Source: Latrodectus hesperus
Taxonomy: Eukaryota; Arthropoda; Arachnida; Araneae; Theridiidae
Reading direction: 5' to 3'
DNA: 64,000 bases
Assembly: GCA_037975125.1 (NCBI GenBank)
Contig: CM075857.1
Location: 74,233,345-74,297,344, forward strand
Shown here: positions 12,895 to 25,792 of the stretch, one piece after another
Position numbering within the stretch: position 1 is the stretch's first letter
Layout of the letters: the number at the start of each line of letters is the position of its first letter
The notes under the pieces: model-generated
Databases searched by the model: none
The model's input: the letters and a program-made list of their open reading frames with translations, nothing else
What the model was told of the DNA's origin: nothing
Made by a program: the position numbers and the translations under genes

Positions 12895-13179
12895 GTATGT
12901 ATGTATGTGTGTGCTTTTTATTACTTCAGTATCTCAACAATAACATCTGTTTTCAGATATACTTAAATATGTCTGCACAATAGAAATAAAGTTATATTGT
13001 AATTATTTTTACATGTAAATGTTCCTAAGTCTTACACAATATCAACTCTTTTCCATTTTACTTTTCTTGAATACATTTGCAAAGTGTATAAAAAAGCATT
13101 ACAAAATTAGCTAACATAAAGTCTGAAACACAGAAAAGGACAAGTGAAAGAGATTCAATATCATCCTATTGAGAAAATT

Positions 13180-15670
13180 TTATTTTCTGTAATGGCGAAA
13201 GTTGGGTTGACGAGATGGTTGTCGATTTGCACTTTTAGCAGAATTATAACATGATGGATTGGCCATAGACTTAGTTGTGGAATTTTCAGTACCCCAGCCA
13301 TCAACATTTTCATCCCATTTATCTTGATTTGCTTTTGAGACTTCGAAGTCAAGATCACCCCAACCAATACATTCAGACGACTCAGTAGTAGTAGTTTGGA
13401 TATTATTTAATGTGGTAACATTTTCTGAGTAATTATTGCCATAGTTTTTAGAGTCATTAAATTGATTATCACAAGATATTATTTTCTCAACAGAAGTTAG
13501 ATCATAATTAGGTTGTCTTGTACTATCAGGTTGTACAACAGGAGGCTTAATAAAGACTTCATCATCATTACAAAGTTCTTCTTTAGGGGAAAGAAAAGAC
13601 TTAAGTAAGGATTCAGTTTCCTCATCAAGTTTGATAGGTGTTTCTGGTACCTTTGAAGTAGTACTGATTGAATTGCTGATATTATTTTGCTCTTGTGAAC
13701 TTAGCATCTCATTTGTAAAATTTATGGGTGAATTTTGCAATGTTTGCCCAGACACAACATCAGATCTTGCATTGTTTTCAAATAATGCAGTATTAATAGG
13801 ATCACCAACTCCTGGATTCCTTAAACCATGCATCATAGGCACTTGCTGAAAGAACATTGGTCCAATAGGCATGCCCATAGTTCTATAATACATTTCCCAT
13901 TGTGCTGCTAAGAAAGGATTGCTGAACATTTGCATATATTGAATGAGAAGTGGATTCACTCCACCCATCAAGTTTGGGTTTGTAGATTCACCTCCCATTT
14001 GATTAGTAGGAAATGATAACATATTTATCAATTCTGGTGGCAAAAATGGTGGAGATAAAGGTGTTATATTTTGAGTTTCAGAATTTATATTGAGGTTTAA
14101 AGGCTGAAAAGGAGCATTACAGACTGGAGGTTGAACATTTCCATTTGAATGAAAAGCAGATTCTTTGGGAGAATTAATATGTTCATCTGACTGAAATGAA
14201 GGAACTTGGTTAGGAAGACCTAAATATTTATCATTTTCAAAGCTAGGAACACGATTAGAAGTTTCATTTGATAAAAAAGTAGGAAATTGTTTAGAATGTT
14301 CATTTGAAATAGTATCTGTTTTTGAACCATGTAGATTATTAAGCTCATCTTTATTGTTTACACGAATATCAGTATTAAAACTTGGTGTTTGACTTATTAA
14401 AGTATTATGAGAGAAACTAACTGGATTAACCAATGAATTTTTATTAGGTAAATCAGATTGAGTAGTAGGTGTAGCCTCAGTGTTTATAATAGTATTTTCC
14501 AACAATTTCCTCTGATCAGAAACAATAGCTTCATCTTTGATATTTTGACATACAATACCAATATCTGAAACTCCAAGATTAGGAGTTTTTTCATTTTTCT
14601 TAAATTCATGATTTTCTTCATTAAAGAAATCTGTATTTGACTGAATATTGGCCTTAACAGAAGATTCTGTCTTTGAAAAATAAAATGCTTCTTTGTCTAA
14701 TATTGAATCATTTTTTAATAAAGAAGTAGTATCTTCATTTTTTAAAGAAGTTTCTTGCATTGAAGCAACCAATTTATCCAGATGATCTGGTTCACTGGAT
14801 TTTAATTTATTTAAAGATTTTCCAGAATTATTATCCAAATTTTCTTGAACAGTTAATGTCTCTGTTTTCAACGCATTTTCAGCACCAGCACCAGAGCCCC
14901 AACCACCAAACATGTCGACTACTTTACGTACTTTTGACTTTGCACCTTCTGTTTCATTAACAGTAGATAGTTGTACCGTTTTTTTATCAATTGGCTTAAC
15001 ACATTCTTTTTGTTTAAAAGATTTTGAGTATTTATCTGTCATATCATGTTCATTTGCATTATAATCTTTAAAGGTAGAGCTTTTTGTATCATCCCAATTA
15101 TCAGAAGTATTATACTTAGATGAAGTTCGTGCAATAGTTTTATGTTGTATTTTTGGCTGTTCATAATCCTCCCAAATATCATATCTGCAGTTAGAAGAGG
15201 ACTGATTTGAATTATCACAATCACCCCAACTGTCATAATTGCTGCATTCAGATGCAAGAGCCATTTTATTAAATGAATTACTTTCTTGAGTTGTATGTTC
15301 TGCATCCTCCCAACCATCTCCAGATGCAGAAGTTATTTTATCAGGTGAAACATTTGTTTTTCTATTATAACCTTCCCAATTGTCAATTTCTTTATAATTT
15401 ACAGTTTTTTGATTCTGTTTAATATTATCATCAGTACTACCCCAAATACTGTAATTTTTCTTATTTGATGAGCTATTGTTGGAAGAATTAGATTTTAAAG
15501 CCATTGCATATTTACCATCATCCCATTCTTCAGATTCAGTGGTACATTCATTGTAAGGATAATTTTCATCAGGAAAAGCATCTGAAGACTCCTCACAATG
15601 AAATTCTTTAAAATGATCTGGATTATTTTTTAACATTTGTTCTTGTAAGAAGTATTCCTCTTCTAGCCTT
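13180..15670 (-). CDS. UIM- and GW/WD-motif protein, exon 4 (terminal, with stop)
   Basis: Terminal coding exon, about 830 codons, of a 973-codon minus-strand gene. The acceptor is TTTTCCTTCTATAG directly before 15670. The first base completes a Lys codon left by exon 3 and the frame is open to the stop at 13180-13182. The ATG at 15693 lies in the intron and is not the start. The product is acidic, Ser/Asn-rich and probably disordered. Eight tryptophan motifs flanked by Gly/Asp/Glu (EWDDG, SIWGS, NWEGY, GWEDA, SWGDC, IWEDY, NWDDT, GGWGSG) lie at protein residues ~193-401, mostly 18-28 apart. Three more (GWGDLDF, KWDEN, GWGTE) are at ~914-936. A Pro/Met/Phe-rich hydrophobic patch sits in between. 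Such motifs recall Argonaute-binding GW proteins or adaptor-binding W motifs, but that is only analogy. Family not recognised. Confidence 0.88.
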
Positions 15671-16444
15671 CTATAGAAGGAAAATATTTTCATTTACTTA
15701 AATTCATGTTTAATATAAAAGTAATCAATTAAAAATAGCAAAATAATTAAATAAAAAGCAAACTTATTACAAAATTGTACTACTAAAACTTTTTAAATGA
15801 TATACATATTAACTGTGCCATAACATCTTCAAAAATAATTTTACCAAGATTTCTTTAATAAATTTTCTTAGAAAAAATTATATAATTATAAACTGTTTTG
15901 ATTAAAGCTAATCCCTTAAAAAAAACTATAAATTTATTTTGATTTAAAAATTGGGTTTACAAATGTCCATTTTATTTTGGTAATATTATTTTAGATTCAA
16001 TCAATATGTAAACCCTTATTGAAGCATATCAAATAATTTCTTAAAAGAAATATGCAATTGTTACATATTTAGCCATGACATGCATCATTTTTCTAGGAAT
16101 TTATTTACACAATTGGTAATCAAAATAATGAACACTTGAGAATAAAAAAGACATTTTTTTTTGTAATTAAAAAAAAAGAAAATTTATTTTTTGTAATTAA
16201 ATGAATACCACAGTTAGTCTAGAAATGTGATTTACTACTAAACGGAACAATTAATTTGTATATATATTGTGCATTTTTTAAGATATTGAGGAAATTTTCA
16301 AATCGTCCAAACGGCGAAAAGGAGATTTTGCGTGTCACCCAAACTCGTCATACAAAAATTTTTAATTTTAATGTGCTTCATAAGCATTAAAATGTAATAG
16401 CTACTAATATATTTTTTATAAATAGAAAAATTTACACTCTAGTA

Positions 16445-17956
16445 CAGTGGTCAGCAACTGTGTCATTTAAAAAAGCCAAAACTAGATAATTTACAATTGA
16501 AATTTAAAAGAACCATTTTTTTTAATATAGGTTTTGCTTTAGCAGTTGACATTACAAAATTAATTAGGATTAAAAGTACATTCTCAAACTTGCCCTTGCT
16601 AAACAAGTCTTCGTTTTACTAACAGTAAATTAAATAAAATTTGGTATCATACAAATATATATATAATTTTTATTTAAAAATATCCCTAATATAATATAAA
16701 AGGTATTCTTAAAAATAGCTACAAATACTCCGCTAATGAGAACATTGGCCTAGTATTTCCTTGGAAAGTAAGGGTAAATCAGGTTTGTATGATGTAGTTT
16801 TTAATTTGAGGTACAATTCCCAGTTCCCATTGGTAAGCCAATTTCTTAATTTACTCATATTGTTCATGCTTGAAAATGATTGTTCACATGAATATGTAGA
16901 CCCGAAAGAATGGCAAAAGCTAGTTTTTCAGTTGATCATATGAGTCAAGAATACTATTCCAAGTGTTAAAAATCCTCTTTAGTGCGTTAAAAATCAATCT
17001 TTCCTCTCCAGATCTTTTAAAGCAAATCACTTGTGTTGTAAACATATATAGTCCACATTTATTTCTCTATAATAGCTCTAAATCGGCACAAAGATGCCTT
17101 AATTTTGAGCTTCATAATTTTTTACTTTTTAAATCAGGCAACTGCATTTCAAAGTTGCCAATATCAATATTAAAGGGTGAAAAACCAAGTTCTGTTACTG
17201 CGACATTCAGAGGTTTTACTACAAAAGCTAGCATCGCTTTGCTGTTTCAAAAGTCTTTAAACCTGCTGAGGAAAGCTTCTTCCATATTTATTAGTGTTGT
17301 TTTGAAATAGCAAAAGTCAATATTAAACTTACTTTCTCAACAATATTTTAACAGGCATAAAAAGTGAATTGGGGTTTCTCTTTCAAAATCTTCATCAAAA
17401 AAGCGACAATTCGTTTTCAAATGAAGTTACTTCTATAATATCGAAAAATTGTATTTCCATTTCCTTGTAACTTACGATTAAGTTGATTTAAATGAGAAGT
17501 AACATCCACCATAAAATAAAACTCTGGACCTACAGATCATTATTCTCAAGATGAAATACTATTTTTAAATATGGTGGCTAAGTTTGACATCATATTAATT
17601 CATCTATTCATATAAGTATTGATAAGCATGATGAATCATTCTGAAGGGTACGGATTCGACAATATTTGCCTGCCTTATCAAAAAGTATTTTGAAATGACT
17701 GATGGAGAAACAATGTCACGATTAAAATCATTTAATTTTTTAAAGGAATAATTTTGAAAATTTTTTATACCATTTGCCTCCAGTCTGTGCTATTTTTAGT
17801 TTCTATAAATGTGCTCCTTCTTTATAGGCTTGCATTTCAAAAATTTTTACTCTTCTTTTATAAGGCAAGATAATAAGTAATATTCTGTGCTTGGACTAAA
17901 CATTTTGGAGAAGAGCCGTAGCCAAGGAGTAAAGAGCTGCGGATTGCCAATCCCTG
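16445..17956 (-). mobile_element. hAT transposon, GTF2IRD2/ZBED-like transposase remnant
   Basis: Ends are CAGTGGTCAGCAA and, reversed, CAGGGATTGGCAA. An 8-bp target duplication with one mismatch (CTCTAGTA 16437-16444, CTTTAGTA 17957-17964) flanks it, as expected for hAT elements. Coding remnants run on the minus strand. Near 16760-16900 they read STYSCEQSFSSMNN and LKTTSYKPDL, which matches the conserved C-terminal insertion-domain end of hAT transposases of the GTF2IRD2/ZBED5 type. Near 17440-17525 a segment resembles VDVTSHLNQLNRKLQG. Multiple frameshifts; at 1.5 kb it is shorter than an autonomous copy and probably lost its N-terminal half. Confidence 0.88.
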
Positions 17957-18059
17957 CTTTAGTATAATGTGATAGTGTTATTTTAAAGTTCTATTAAATT
18001 CTGAATTTTTTTCAAAATTGTAAAATTTTGGACACATAATTTTTAAAAATATCAAACTG

Positions 18060-19010
18060 TAAGAGCTTTTCTAACTGGAGTAGGTAACTGAAACATCAAA
18101 ACTTTTAGGTGTTTCTAGAATTACAGTGTCTAAAGTCACTATACAGCTAACACACAATACAGCAAGACAAGCATGGCAATGCAAAATAGTGGATGGAAAG
18201 AGAAGCTCAGTGAAAGATACTGACAGGTATTGAAGGAGACTGTAATGTCTAAAAAGAAAATAATTGCAGCAAAAGTGACCAGAGCACAATCAGCATCAGG
18301 ATTATATAACATCAATGATTCCAGTTAGAAGGCACCTTCATAAACAGAACACTTATGGCAGAGTCACAATTTTCAAGCCACTTTATTAAGAATTAATATC
18401 AAACATCTACAGTGGAGCCACTTATAAACCCTGGCCAATTAATAAATGGAAGCAATATGATCATCTTTCACACTCCTCACAACCAATCATCCTAACAACA
18501 TATGCATGTTTTAGACAGTTGTATAATCAAGAGTGTGTCTTAATAACTGCCAAGCACAAAGATGAATCTGTCATGATACAAGTTTTCATGTCATGGTTTT
18601 CTGCTAATCCAATTACAAGCTTGAAACAAGAGATCACTAAGGGGAAGTAGAGAAATTTTAGACCTGGTTCCTTTCAAGATGTAAACTTTGTTTTCTGTAG
18701 GAGAAGGAATTTCCAGGATAATCCAATACATACAGTGGAACTTTAAAAATCAGTTTGATGTGAAAACGAGAATAAAGTTAAACATTTACCTTGACTCACC
18801 TAGTCACCTAACATCAATTTAATTCACCTATTACAGTCTATTTTAGTGTTTAATATGAAAACATCCACCAGTTCTCTCCAGGAACTTTTACAATATCTCT
18901 ATAAACAATAGAACAATATTTCTCTAAACACTCTATTCAGCCTTTGTATGATTCAATTCCTAGATAAATCCAAGCTGTACTACATGTGACAAAAGTCATA
19001 CACCTTACTG
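18060..19010 (+). pseudogene. Tc1-like transposase remnant
   Basis: A chain of short matches in changing frames. RHLHKQNTYGRVTIFKPL at ~18330-18385 is the end of the DNA-binding region. A degraded YKPWPINKWKQ with the first-Asp block follows at ~18425, then SVMIQVFMSWFSANP at ~18570. Near 18840-18990 come STSSLQELLQYLYKQ and NISLNTL, matching the C-terminal PPPSSLQELxQYLxEEW block. The catalytic blocks are mutated. It belongs to a different Tc1 lineage from the two minus-strand copies at 21355 and 57745. Confidence 0.72.
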
Positions 19011-20639
19011 ATAAAAGATTTTTGTAAATCTAAGATTTCCCCATTATTTTCATAAATATGTACACCTTAGAAATGCAATAAAATAAAATATTTTTATTGA
19101 AACATTGTAAGAAAAATTTAACTCTTTCTTTCCTAGTTTCTTCCAATAGTGAAGGCATTCTTAGATGAAATACACATCATACAAAAAGGTTTATTCATGT
19201 GTTTATATTTAAATAACATTGGGACTGCATTTGAATAAAATATGCAACAAAAAAAATCAGGCTTGAAAAGCCATTCCAGAACAGCATAAAATGGAGAATA
19301 CATGCAGAATAAAATGTAATAGGAAAAAGGGTAGAGAATTTTAATTTATTTGAATGATAGAAAGAATATGAACATGTTACAAGAAAATGTTATACATAAA
19401 TTATAAAAAAGAAAAAATAAATCGTTTGAAAATTATACAAGACACTTAATATAGTGTGTTCTTTTCTAAAATAGCTAAGGCAAATGTGTCTTGTAATATT
19501 CAAGAGTATCTCCAAAATGCTTGATTAATTTTGGGACAAGAAAGTATTTTGGCCATTCTATAGACTGTTTTGGTTTTATGTATGTTTTGCAAAAGCGTGT
19601 GAATTTTGAACTTTCATATATTACATGAAAATAATAGCCAATAACTGAAGCATTAGGTATATCACAAAGTTCTTATCACCTTGAGATAATCAAATAGTCT
19701 AGTCACCTTCAGGGTGCTTGTAATTAGTCCTTTGTTATTTATATAAACAATTAGCTTGATATTCTGATTCTCTGACTATAGTTAAGATTATGTTTGCTGA
19801 TGTTCTAATCTTCCAGAGCAATGTTACAAAAAATCAACATCAAAGACTAAATGCTCACCTCAGTGATGCCTTAAAGAGACTGGATCTTTAGCTGAAGAAT
19901 AACATATTTTTACAACTACACAAAACTAATTGACAGTTGTTTTCATCTTGAATGGTCAGTACTTTTTATCTTGTACCATTAATTCACAGGTAGTTATTTT
20001 AAATCTTTCCTGTAATGTGTATTCTTGTGTTCTGACTGTCTATATATATTGCAGTTATTGGGTATGATTGAATGGCCATCTTTTATTAAAATTTGACTTA
20101 AACCCTTTCATTTCTATAAATTTTAGCTATTCCATGGACAGTGAATATATTGATGAATGAAAAATACTTTTATTTTATATAATTTTATTGTTCTTAGTAC
20201 TACAAAGTAAAATAAAGATTAAGGGATTAGTGAAAAAACTAAATGGCATTTGTACAGAAAAATTAAAATTGCCAATTAAATGATAAGCAGATGTTTATTT
20301 ACAAATGTAGATTCTAGCCTGAACACAGGAAATTTTTAAAATTAATTTCAAAAATAAAATTTATTAAAACTCAATTGAATAAAATATTTGATTATTTTTA
20401 CATGCAGAACTGTCTAATATGATTAATATTACTTTACAAATATTTTTACTAGATATAATGCGTAGATAATTTTTTTAGTAAATAAAATACAAATTAATCA
20501 GTTTAGAATATTTTACTAATTTTAACGACAAAACAAGTGGGTAATTTCTTGCGAAAAATTTAGTTAACTTAGAACAAGAAGTGTGAGCTTTACAACAAGT
20601 AATAAAGAGGAATTATCAATAACTTCAGATGAAAATATC

Positions 20640-20930
20640 CTGAAGAAGTTTTGCAAGAAAATATAGCTTGGAATCACTTTAGGAAATCTGAATTTCTAGT
20701 TGCAATGCACTTATCTATTCATGCTTGGAATGATGTTGCAAAAAAGAGCATTTATCTCATTCATTTTTACATAAACGCTTTATTAAAGAAATAACCTTAA
20801 CTGAAGCAAGCCAAGAACATTTGCTTTATAATGGGAATGACATTATGAATCCATATACTTCAAAAAAGAATTTCGCTGCAGTTCAAAATTTGATTTCAGG
20901 ATTTTTTTTCAATGTCAAGAGTTATAAATA
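20640..20930 (+). pseudogene. Possible Tigger/pogo transposase C-terminal fragment
   Basis: A frame reads FLVAMHLSIHAWNDVAKKSI, then FYINALLKK, then a shifted tail. This resembles the AWxxVxxxTIxNCFxxAGF segment after the catalytic core in Tigger-like transposases. Short and without terminal repeats, so tentative. Confidence 0.35.
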
Positions 20931-20954
20931 GTATGTCATAAATATAGGATAACT

Positions 20955-21230
20955 GACCAATGGCTGAGTGGTTAGCTGACTCCTGAGCTGTGGGTCTCAG
21001 GTTTTAATCCCGGTTTGAGCATGGATGTTACTTTCTCTCTGTGTTTTCTGTCCTTACTACTGAGATAATGTATGAATGTGATACACCCTATAAATGGGTT
21101 TTTAGCGTAGGTAACGTTGCTCACCTTCGTGACTTGGTTCACAAGTGCCCACTGAGTAAAGACAAATGAAAAGCAGTTCCCAGTCTTGTTATGGTAAAGG
21201 GTTAGTCACCCAAGTACCCAACATTATTTT
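20955..21230 (+). mobile_element. tRNA-derived SINE, family 2, long-tail copy
   Basis: A tRNA-like head on the plus strand (box A-like TGGCTGAGTGGTTAGC, box B mutated to GGTTTTAATCC) leads to a body starting GCATGGATGTTACTTTCTC. The body then has TGTATGAATG and ACCCTATAAATGGGTTT. It ends near an A-rich run at 21230. No convincing target duplication. Confidence 0.78.
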
Positions 21231-21354
21231 TAAAAAAATATATAGTATGATTAAATTAGAATATGAATGAGGATGAAAAGAAATTGAAAGATTTAACGTA
21301 AGAAAATGATATAGTTCCGGTCTTCTTCAAAATAAGCAAATGAATAACTAAATA

Positions 21355-22783
21355 CATTTGTGTCCATAAATTAAGGTTAATGCTAGTTCAAGCATTAGAA
21401 AGAGACAGAAGCAAAACAAATGTGACTTATTTGTAAAGTCTGTTTTTTAAACAAAAGGTTAACAGCAAAAAAGATGCTACATGTTTGTATCATTAATAAA
21501 AATTGCGATTTTTACTCCCTGGAGCAAATTTAAAAAACGAACCTATTTACAAAAACCAATATAACATGAATGGTATGAGAGTTAATATACAGTATACCCC
21601 CCCTCACAATGCAATACAGGCCGTACAAAGCCTAGGCATGCTGAGTATTAAATTATTGATCCAATCTTGGGGAATATTACACCACTCATCAAACAATGCT
21701 CTCCATAGTTACGGTAAACATGTGGGAGGGAGTTGACAGGTTGCAATTCGTCGGCCAAGCATGTCCCACACATGCTCTATTAAATTCAAGTCTGTCGAGT
21801 ATGCTGGCCAGTTCATATAAGTGATATCCTCCGATTGAAGACATTCGTCTACAATGTTTGCATGGTGTGGACGGGTGTTGTCATCCATAAAAAGAAATTC
21901 TGCACCCATGGTGCCCGAAATAAGCGTACATGTTGTTCCAGAATGACACCCTGATAGATATGGCCTGTCATGGTTACATTCTGAAAATGCAGGTTAGTAG
22001 TGGAACCCAGAATAATTCATCACCAAACGAGCAATCCTGCACTACCGTAACGGTGTCGTTCAATGGTGTTCTCTTGGTGGTAATGGGTACCTGGCCCTCT
22101 CCACATGAAAGTTTTGCGAGAATCAGACTGAAAGCTAAACCTGGACTCTTTGGAAAACATCACACTAGACCACTGTTGCGGTGACCACAATGCATGCTCT
22201 CTACTCCAGGCTAACCGCAGGTAACGATAAGTTGTGGTAAGTGGAACACATCTGACAGGCTTACCAGCTTATAGACCAATGTGCCCTAAGCGTCTGTACA
22301 CAGGTTGCCTTAAAACTGTCATACTGGTAGCTGAAGAGACAGCTCAGATGGTGAACCCCGCCTGTTCCATTTGATAGTAGTAACTGCCAAATACCAGTCC
22401 TCATTCGTGGTTGTAACTCGAGAACGACCTATGCTGTAATGTCTACTCACATTACCATCATCTTGGAACAGTTTCCAAAGCCTGGAGATGATACTCCGGG
22501 TGATTCAAAATTCTTCAGATACTTCCAGCTGTGTACGCTCACATTCCAGATGGCCAATAATTCTCAAGCACTTGTGATTAATTTTACTTCTTTGCAACCA
22601 TTCCTTATAAACCCCTATCTTACACTCTCGTTATAGTGACGTACTATTGGTGCCATTTGGTGTTTTCTTGTAATTTGCATATTATTCTTCAAGGTATGTG
22701 ATAATTTTATTCATGAAATTTTTATTTTAAAGTTCAATTTCTGTGTAATCCTGAATTATCCTTAATTTATAGACATGAGGGTG
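21355..22783 (-). mobile_element. Tc1-like transposon with decayed transposase (copy 1)
   Basis: It starts after a TA with an end reading TGTCCATAAATTAAGG and closes with the inverse CCTTAATTTATAGACA, so the terminal repeats are recognisable though mutated. The minus-strand frame at 21709-21909 reads FLFMDDNTRPHHANIVDECL and STDLNLIEHVWDMLGRR, giving the second catalytic Asp and the third acidic residue. Remnants of the first-Asp and N-terminal regions extend to ~22600. It is a homologue of the element at 57745-59250. Confidence 0.85.
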
Positions 22784-23060
22784 GATTGAAGCACTATTTT
22801 GAGAAAAATAATAGTAAAATGTCTTCTAACATTTAAAAAAAATGGAAAAATGTAATTTAGAAACAGAGAAAAAAGATATAAGTACTTTGAAGGTTTTTCA
22901 TCAATAAAATGAAAGTAAGGCTTATTTTTCAGAATGAATATGTTTTATTTAAAAAGTGAGGGTAGTTATGTATTAAGAAAAATAGTTTTAAGATCCAACA
23001 TTTAAATTTTCGATTTTACAAATTCCTACAATTTGTAAAACAAACGTCTACTTAGTGTGT

Positions 23061-23065
23061 ATATA

Positions 23066-23134
<69 letters not shown>
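23061..23134. repeat. (AT)n microsatellite
   Basis: About 37 units with one interruption (ATGT) near 23070. It lies 95 bases from the donor site of exon 3. Confidence 0.97.
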
Positions 23135-23137
<3 letters not shown>

Positions 23138-23229
23138 AGATATACTTAAAAATATTTCAATGATTTAATAAATTTAATTTTTAAAATTATTATTGAATTT
23201 AAAAAATATATTTATAAAAAGTTACATAC

Positions 23230-23425
23230 TTGCGCATATTATCAGTCTGAGTTTCTCTTTTACTCAACTCTAAAGCGAGTCTTATCATTTTCTCTTCTTC
23301 ATTTTCGTCTCGTGGCTCTAAGGCTTTATTTTCCTCAAATTTCTTTTGCCTTTCAACCCATACATTGGGCTGTTCGAATCTTCTCTGTTTTTGTTCACAT
23401 GGATTGGATAATTGAGTTGTATTAT
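23230..23425 (-). CDS. UIM- and GW/WD-motif protein, exon 3
   Basis: Internal exon of 196 bp. The acceptor is TTTAATTTTCAG before 23425 and the donor is GTATGT after 23230. It enters after one base of a codon and leaves after two, matching exons 2 and 4 exactly. It encodes residues ~79-144: a basic segment (EQKQRRFEQPNVWVERQKKF), then an acidic run leading to EEEKMIRLALELSKRE. That fits the ubiquitin-interacting motif consensus: acidic cluster, hydrophobic, x2, Ala, x3, Ser, x2, acidic. Such motifs bind ubiquitin or ubiquitinated partners. A charged coiled-coil-like stretch continues into exon 4 (RLEEEYFLQEQM). Confidence 0.88.
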
Positions 23426-24965
23426 CTGAAAATTAAATCAATAGCTAAAATGCCTAGTTATCAAAATGAATTTCGTAGAAAACTAAGCTCAAATTTTTAT
23501 TTAAAAAATAATAATTCATTTTTCATAAAATAAAATATTACTAAAATTTTCAGTATTTGCATCATTTAATATAAAGCCCTCAAAGAAAAATATTCAATTG
23601 ATAAACATCTTAATGCCTTTGAAATCCAATTACAAGAAATTGATTAACTGAACAGAAATTCAAATGACTCTTATAAAAGAGGCAAAGAAATATTATAATT
23701 TAATTAACAAAAAATACAATTTTGAATCTTAAAAAAAACTTACTGTTAAATAAATAATTTTATGTAAAAACAATCAAATTACAGGAAAAACAGTAAAAAA
23801 AAATTAGCATTCTTATACCTTTATTATTCTTTAAAAATAAAAACAAAATATTGCACAAAAAGAACACATTAAGCACATTTGAGAAGTAATGTTACTCGCG
23901 TCAGTGGTATCTTTAATCCACACATTCCCTAGGTAGTGCTAAATAAGTAATAGCGTTTGCCAACACAGCCCAATCAACATACCTTCTACAAATCATAAAA
24001 AGGTTATTTGTACTGGGCTGCTAGAAGAAAAATGGACAATGCAATCAACTCCCTGATGCAGGTGGAAAAATACATTTAACTAAATATTAATAAAGTAAAA
24101 AGTCAGATGTTACTAAGTAAAGAAAATTTTCCAGAAAGCTATTATATATTATATAGATATTTTTAAACTTAAGAGAAAAAAATCAGAATCATCTTTAAGT
24201 CCCATCATCTGTTATTGTAATTATTTAGGACTGATGTTTAATCACTTACTGATTGTTTAAGGATCAATATTTTTATACTAAAATTCATTTGTATCAATAT
24301 TTACATTACAACTGATATAATAGAAAACACAATTTTTAAACATATTTAATAAAATATTATGGATTTTTTTTTTATATTTAATGTATGAAACTTCTAACAA
24401 AGAGAAAAATTCATAATTAATGATTGCTGATATGTACATGTATTTTCTATGTACACATCTGCAAAATGTTCCATGAACAAAATTATATTTTTGCTCTTTT
24501 GTTGCAAATTCTGAATATTAAGAAATTTAATTAAAAAAATGGCAATAAATTTTTTAGTGGAAATTTTTTATTATTAGTAATATAACTTATACAACATATT
24601 GTCATGAATAATTAATTTATCATGAATTGTTTCTTAATTTTCTAGACAAGTAAAAGGAATCATAAATAAAGACATTATTTTAACTTCATTGCATATATTT
24701 TAGATTTTGACAGATCTATGCATACATACAAAGAATTAATAAAAAAAAAAACACATTTAGAGAAAGCCAAAACTGACCATTAAAGACGATATTAAAATTG
24801 ATTTTATTATAATATTTACAACTATTATATAATCAATGCAATTAATAAATTTTTAAGTTTTAAAAATTGTTTAATAGAAGTTTTATCATTAAATTAAGTT
24901 TGATTATTTTTATTTATCTAGAATTTTAATTAACATAAAAAGGTTTTTAAATAAAACAGCTTTAC
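23426..24965 (-). other. Intron 2 of the UIM/GW gene
   Basis: 1.5-kb AT-rich intron; no element or exon recognised in it. Confidence 0.75.
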
Positions 24966-25068
24966 CACATGAAGGAAATTCATGCTCAATATTATCCCAT
25001 AAAGTCCACGATTCTCTTTTTTTTTCTGGAGAAGTCTGAAATGCATCTTTCTGGGTTTGTCCTTTGCT
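24966..25068 (-). CDS. UIM- and GW/WD-motif protein, exon 2
   Basis: Internal exon of 103 bp. The acceptor is TTTTACTTAG before 25068 and the donor GTAAAG after 24966. It starts in phase 0, fitting exon 1, and ends one base into an Asp codon completed by exon 3. It encodes 34 residues including KKRESWTLWDNIEHEFPSC, so two further tryptophans sit in an acidic setting. A longer undetected exon could be missing between this exon and exon 1, because the intervening intron is 13.3 kb, but the phases join cleanly without one. Confidence 0.8.
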
Positions 25069-25525
25069 CTAAGTAAAAAAAAAATATTTTCAAATATTAT
25101 CATTCAAAAGATAAGAAAATTATTCAAATTTATTTTATGATTACAAAATAAAACCTTAGAAGACATAAATTCTTAAATTAGTTTATTACAAAAATATTTC
25201 AAATTCTAAATTAAATATGCTAAGCAAAATTTTGGGCAAAAATGCTAAGTATAATATTAATTTAGTAAATAAAATCTGTATTTGTAGTGAACCAATTGAC
25301 ATTTCTCACATGTAATTTAAATTACTTTTAAATCCTTTTAAAATGGAAGGGGGGAATAAAGGAAAAAACTAGGCATTCTGCAAAAAATGGCTTATATAAT
25401 ATTTTTAAAAACAAATTAATTAACATGTTCACCATTTTTAAAAAGTGCAAATTATCATATTATACAATTATTTTAAAGTAATTTAAAACAACTGTATTCT
25501 GAATTTATATATATAACAAAATAAA

Positions 25526-25792
25526 CCTGCGGCACGACATCCTAATATGGACCAAGGCCTACAGTGCCCATATCTGTTTTCCTGACCGAAGCTCCTGTGC
25601 TGAAAGGCCTATGATCCGGTTAGGACAGCCTAATGTGAAACCCCCTGTGTTTAACTCCCAGCATGCTTGGTACTTAATTTATCGACACAATGAAGGAATG
25701 AAAGGTTGAAATGACCTTGCCCAACTCGGGAATTGAACCTCAGATCTGTGCCTAGGGAGTGTGAAGCACTACCATTAAGCCCTGGGCTTTGA
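25526..25792 (-). mobile_element. tRNA-derived SINE, family 3, with conserved central domain
   Basis: On the minus strand, a tRNA-like head (GCTTAATGGTAGTGC, box B GGTTCAATTCC) is followed by a central block reading CCTTTCATTCCTTC and then TCGATAAATTAAGTACCA. This block closely resembles, from memory, a central domain of molluscan (cephalopod) SINEs. A 3' region of no known similarity follows. A second piece of the head (GAAGCCCAGGTTTAATGGTA, plus strand) lies at 25854-25873. No clear target duplication. Confidence 0.75.

Larger units (their letters stand above)
15671..23229 (-). other. Intron 3 of the UIM/GW gene
   Basis: 7.6-kb intron holding a hAT element, two Tc1 elements, a SINE, a possible Tigger fragment and a long AT repeat, all annotated separately. 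The rest (15671-16444, 19011-20640, 22784-23060) is AT-rich with nothing recognised. Confidence 0.75.

Noticed and set aside
13631..15317. Open frames on both strands inside exon 4
   Set aside because: Shadows of the long minus-strand frame, whose splice phases match the other exons.
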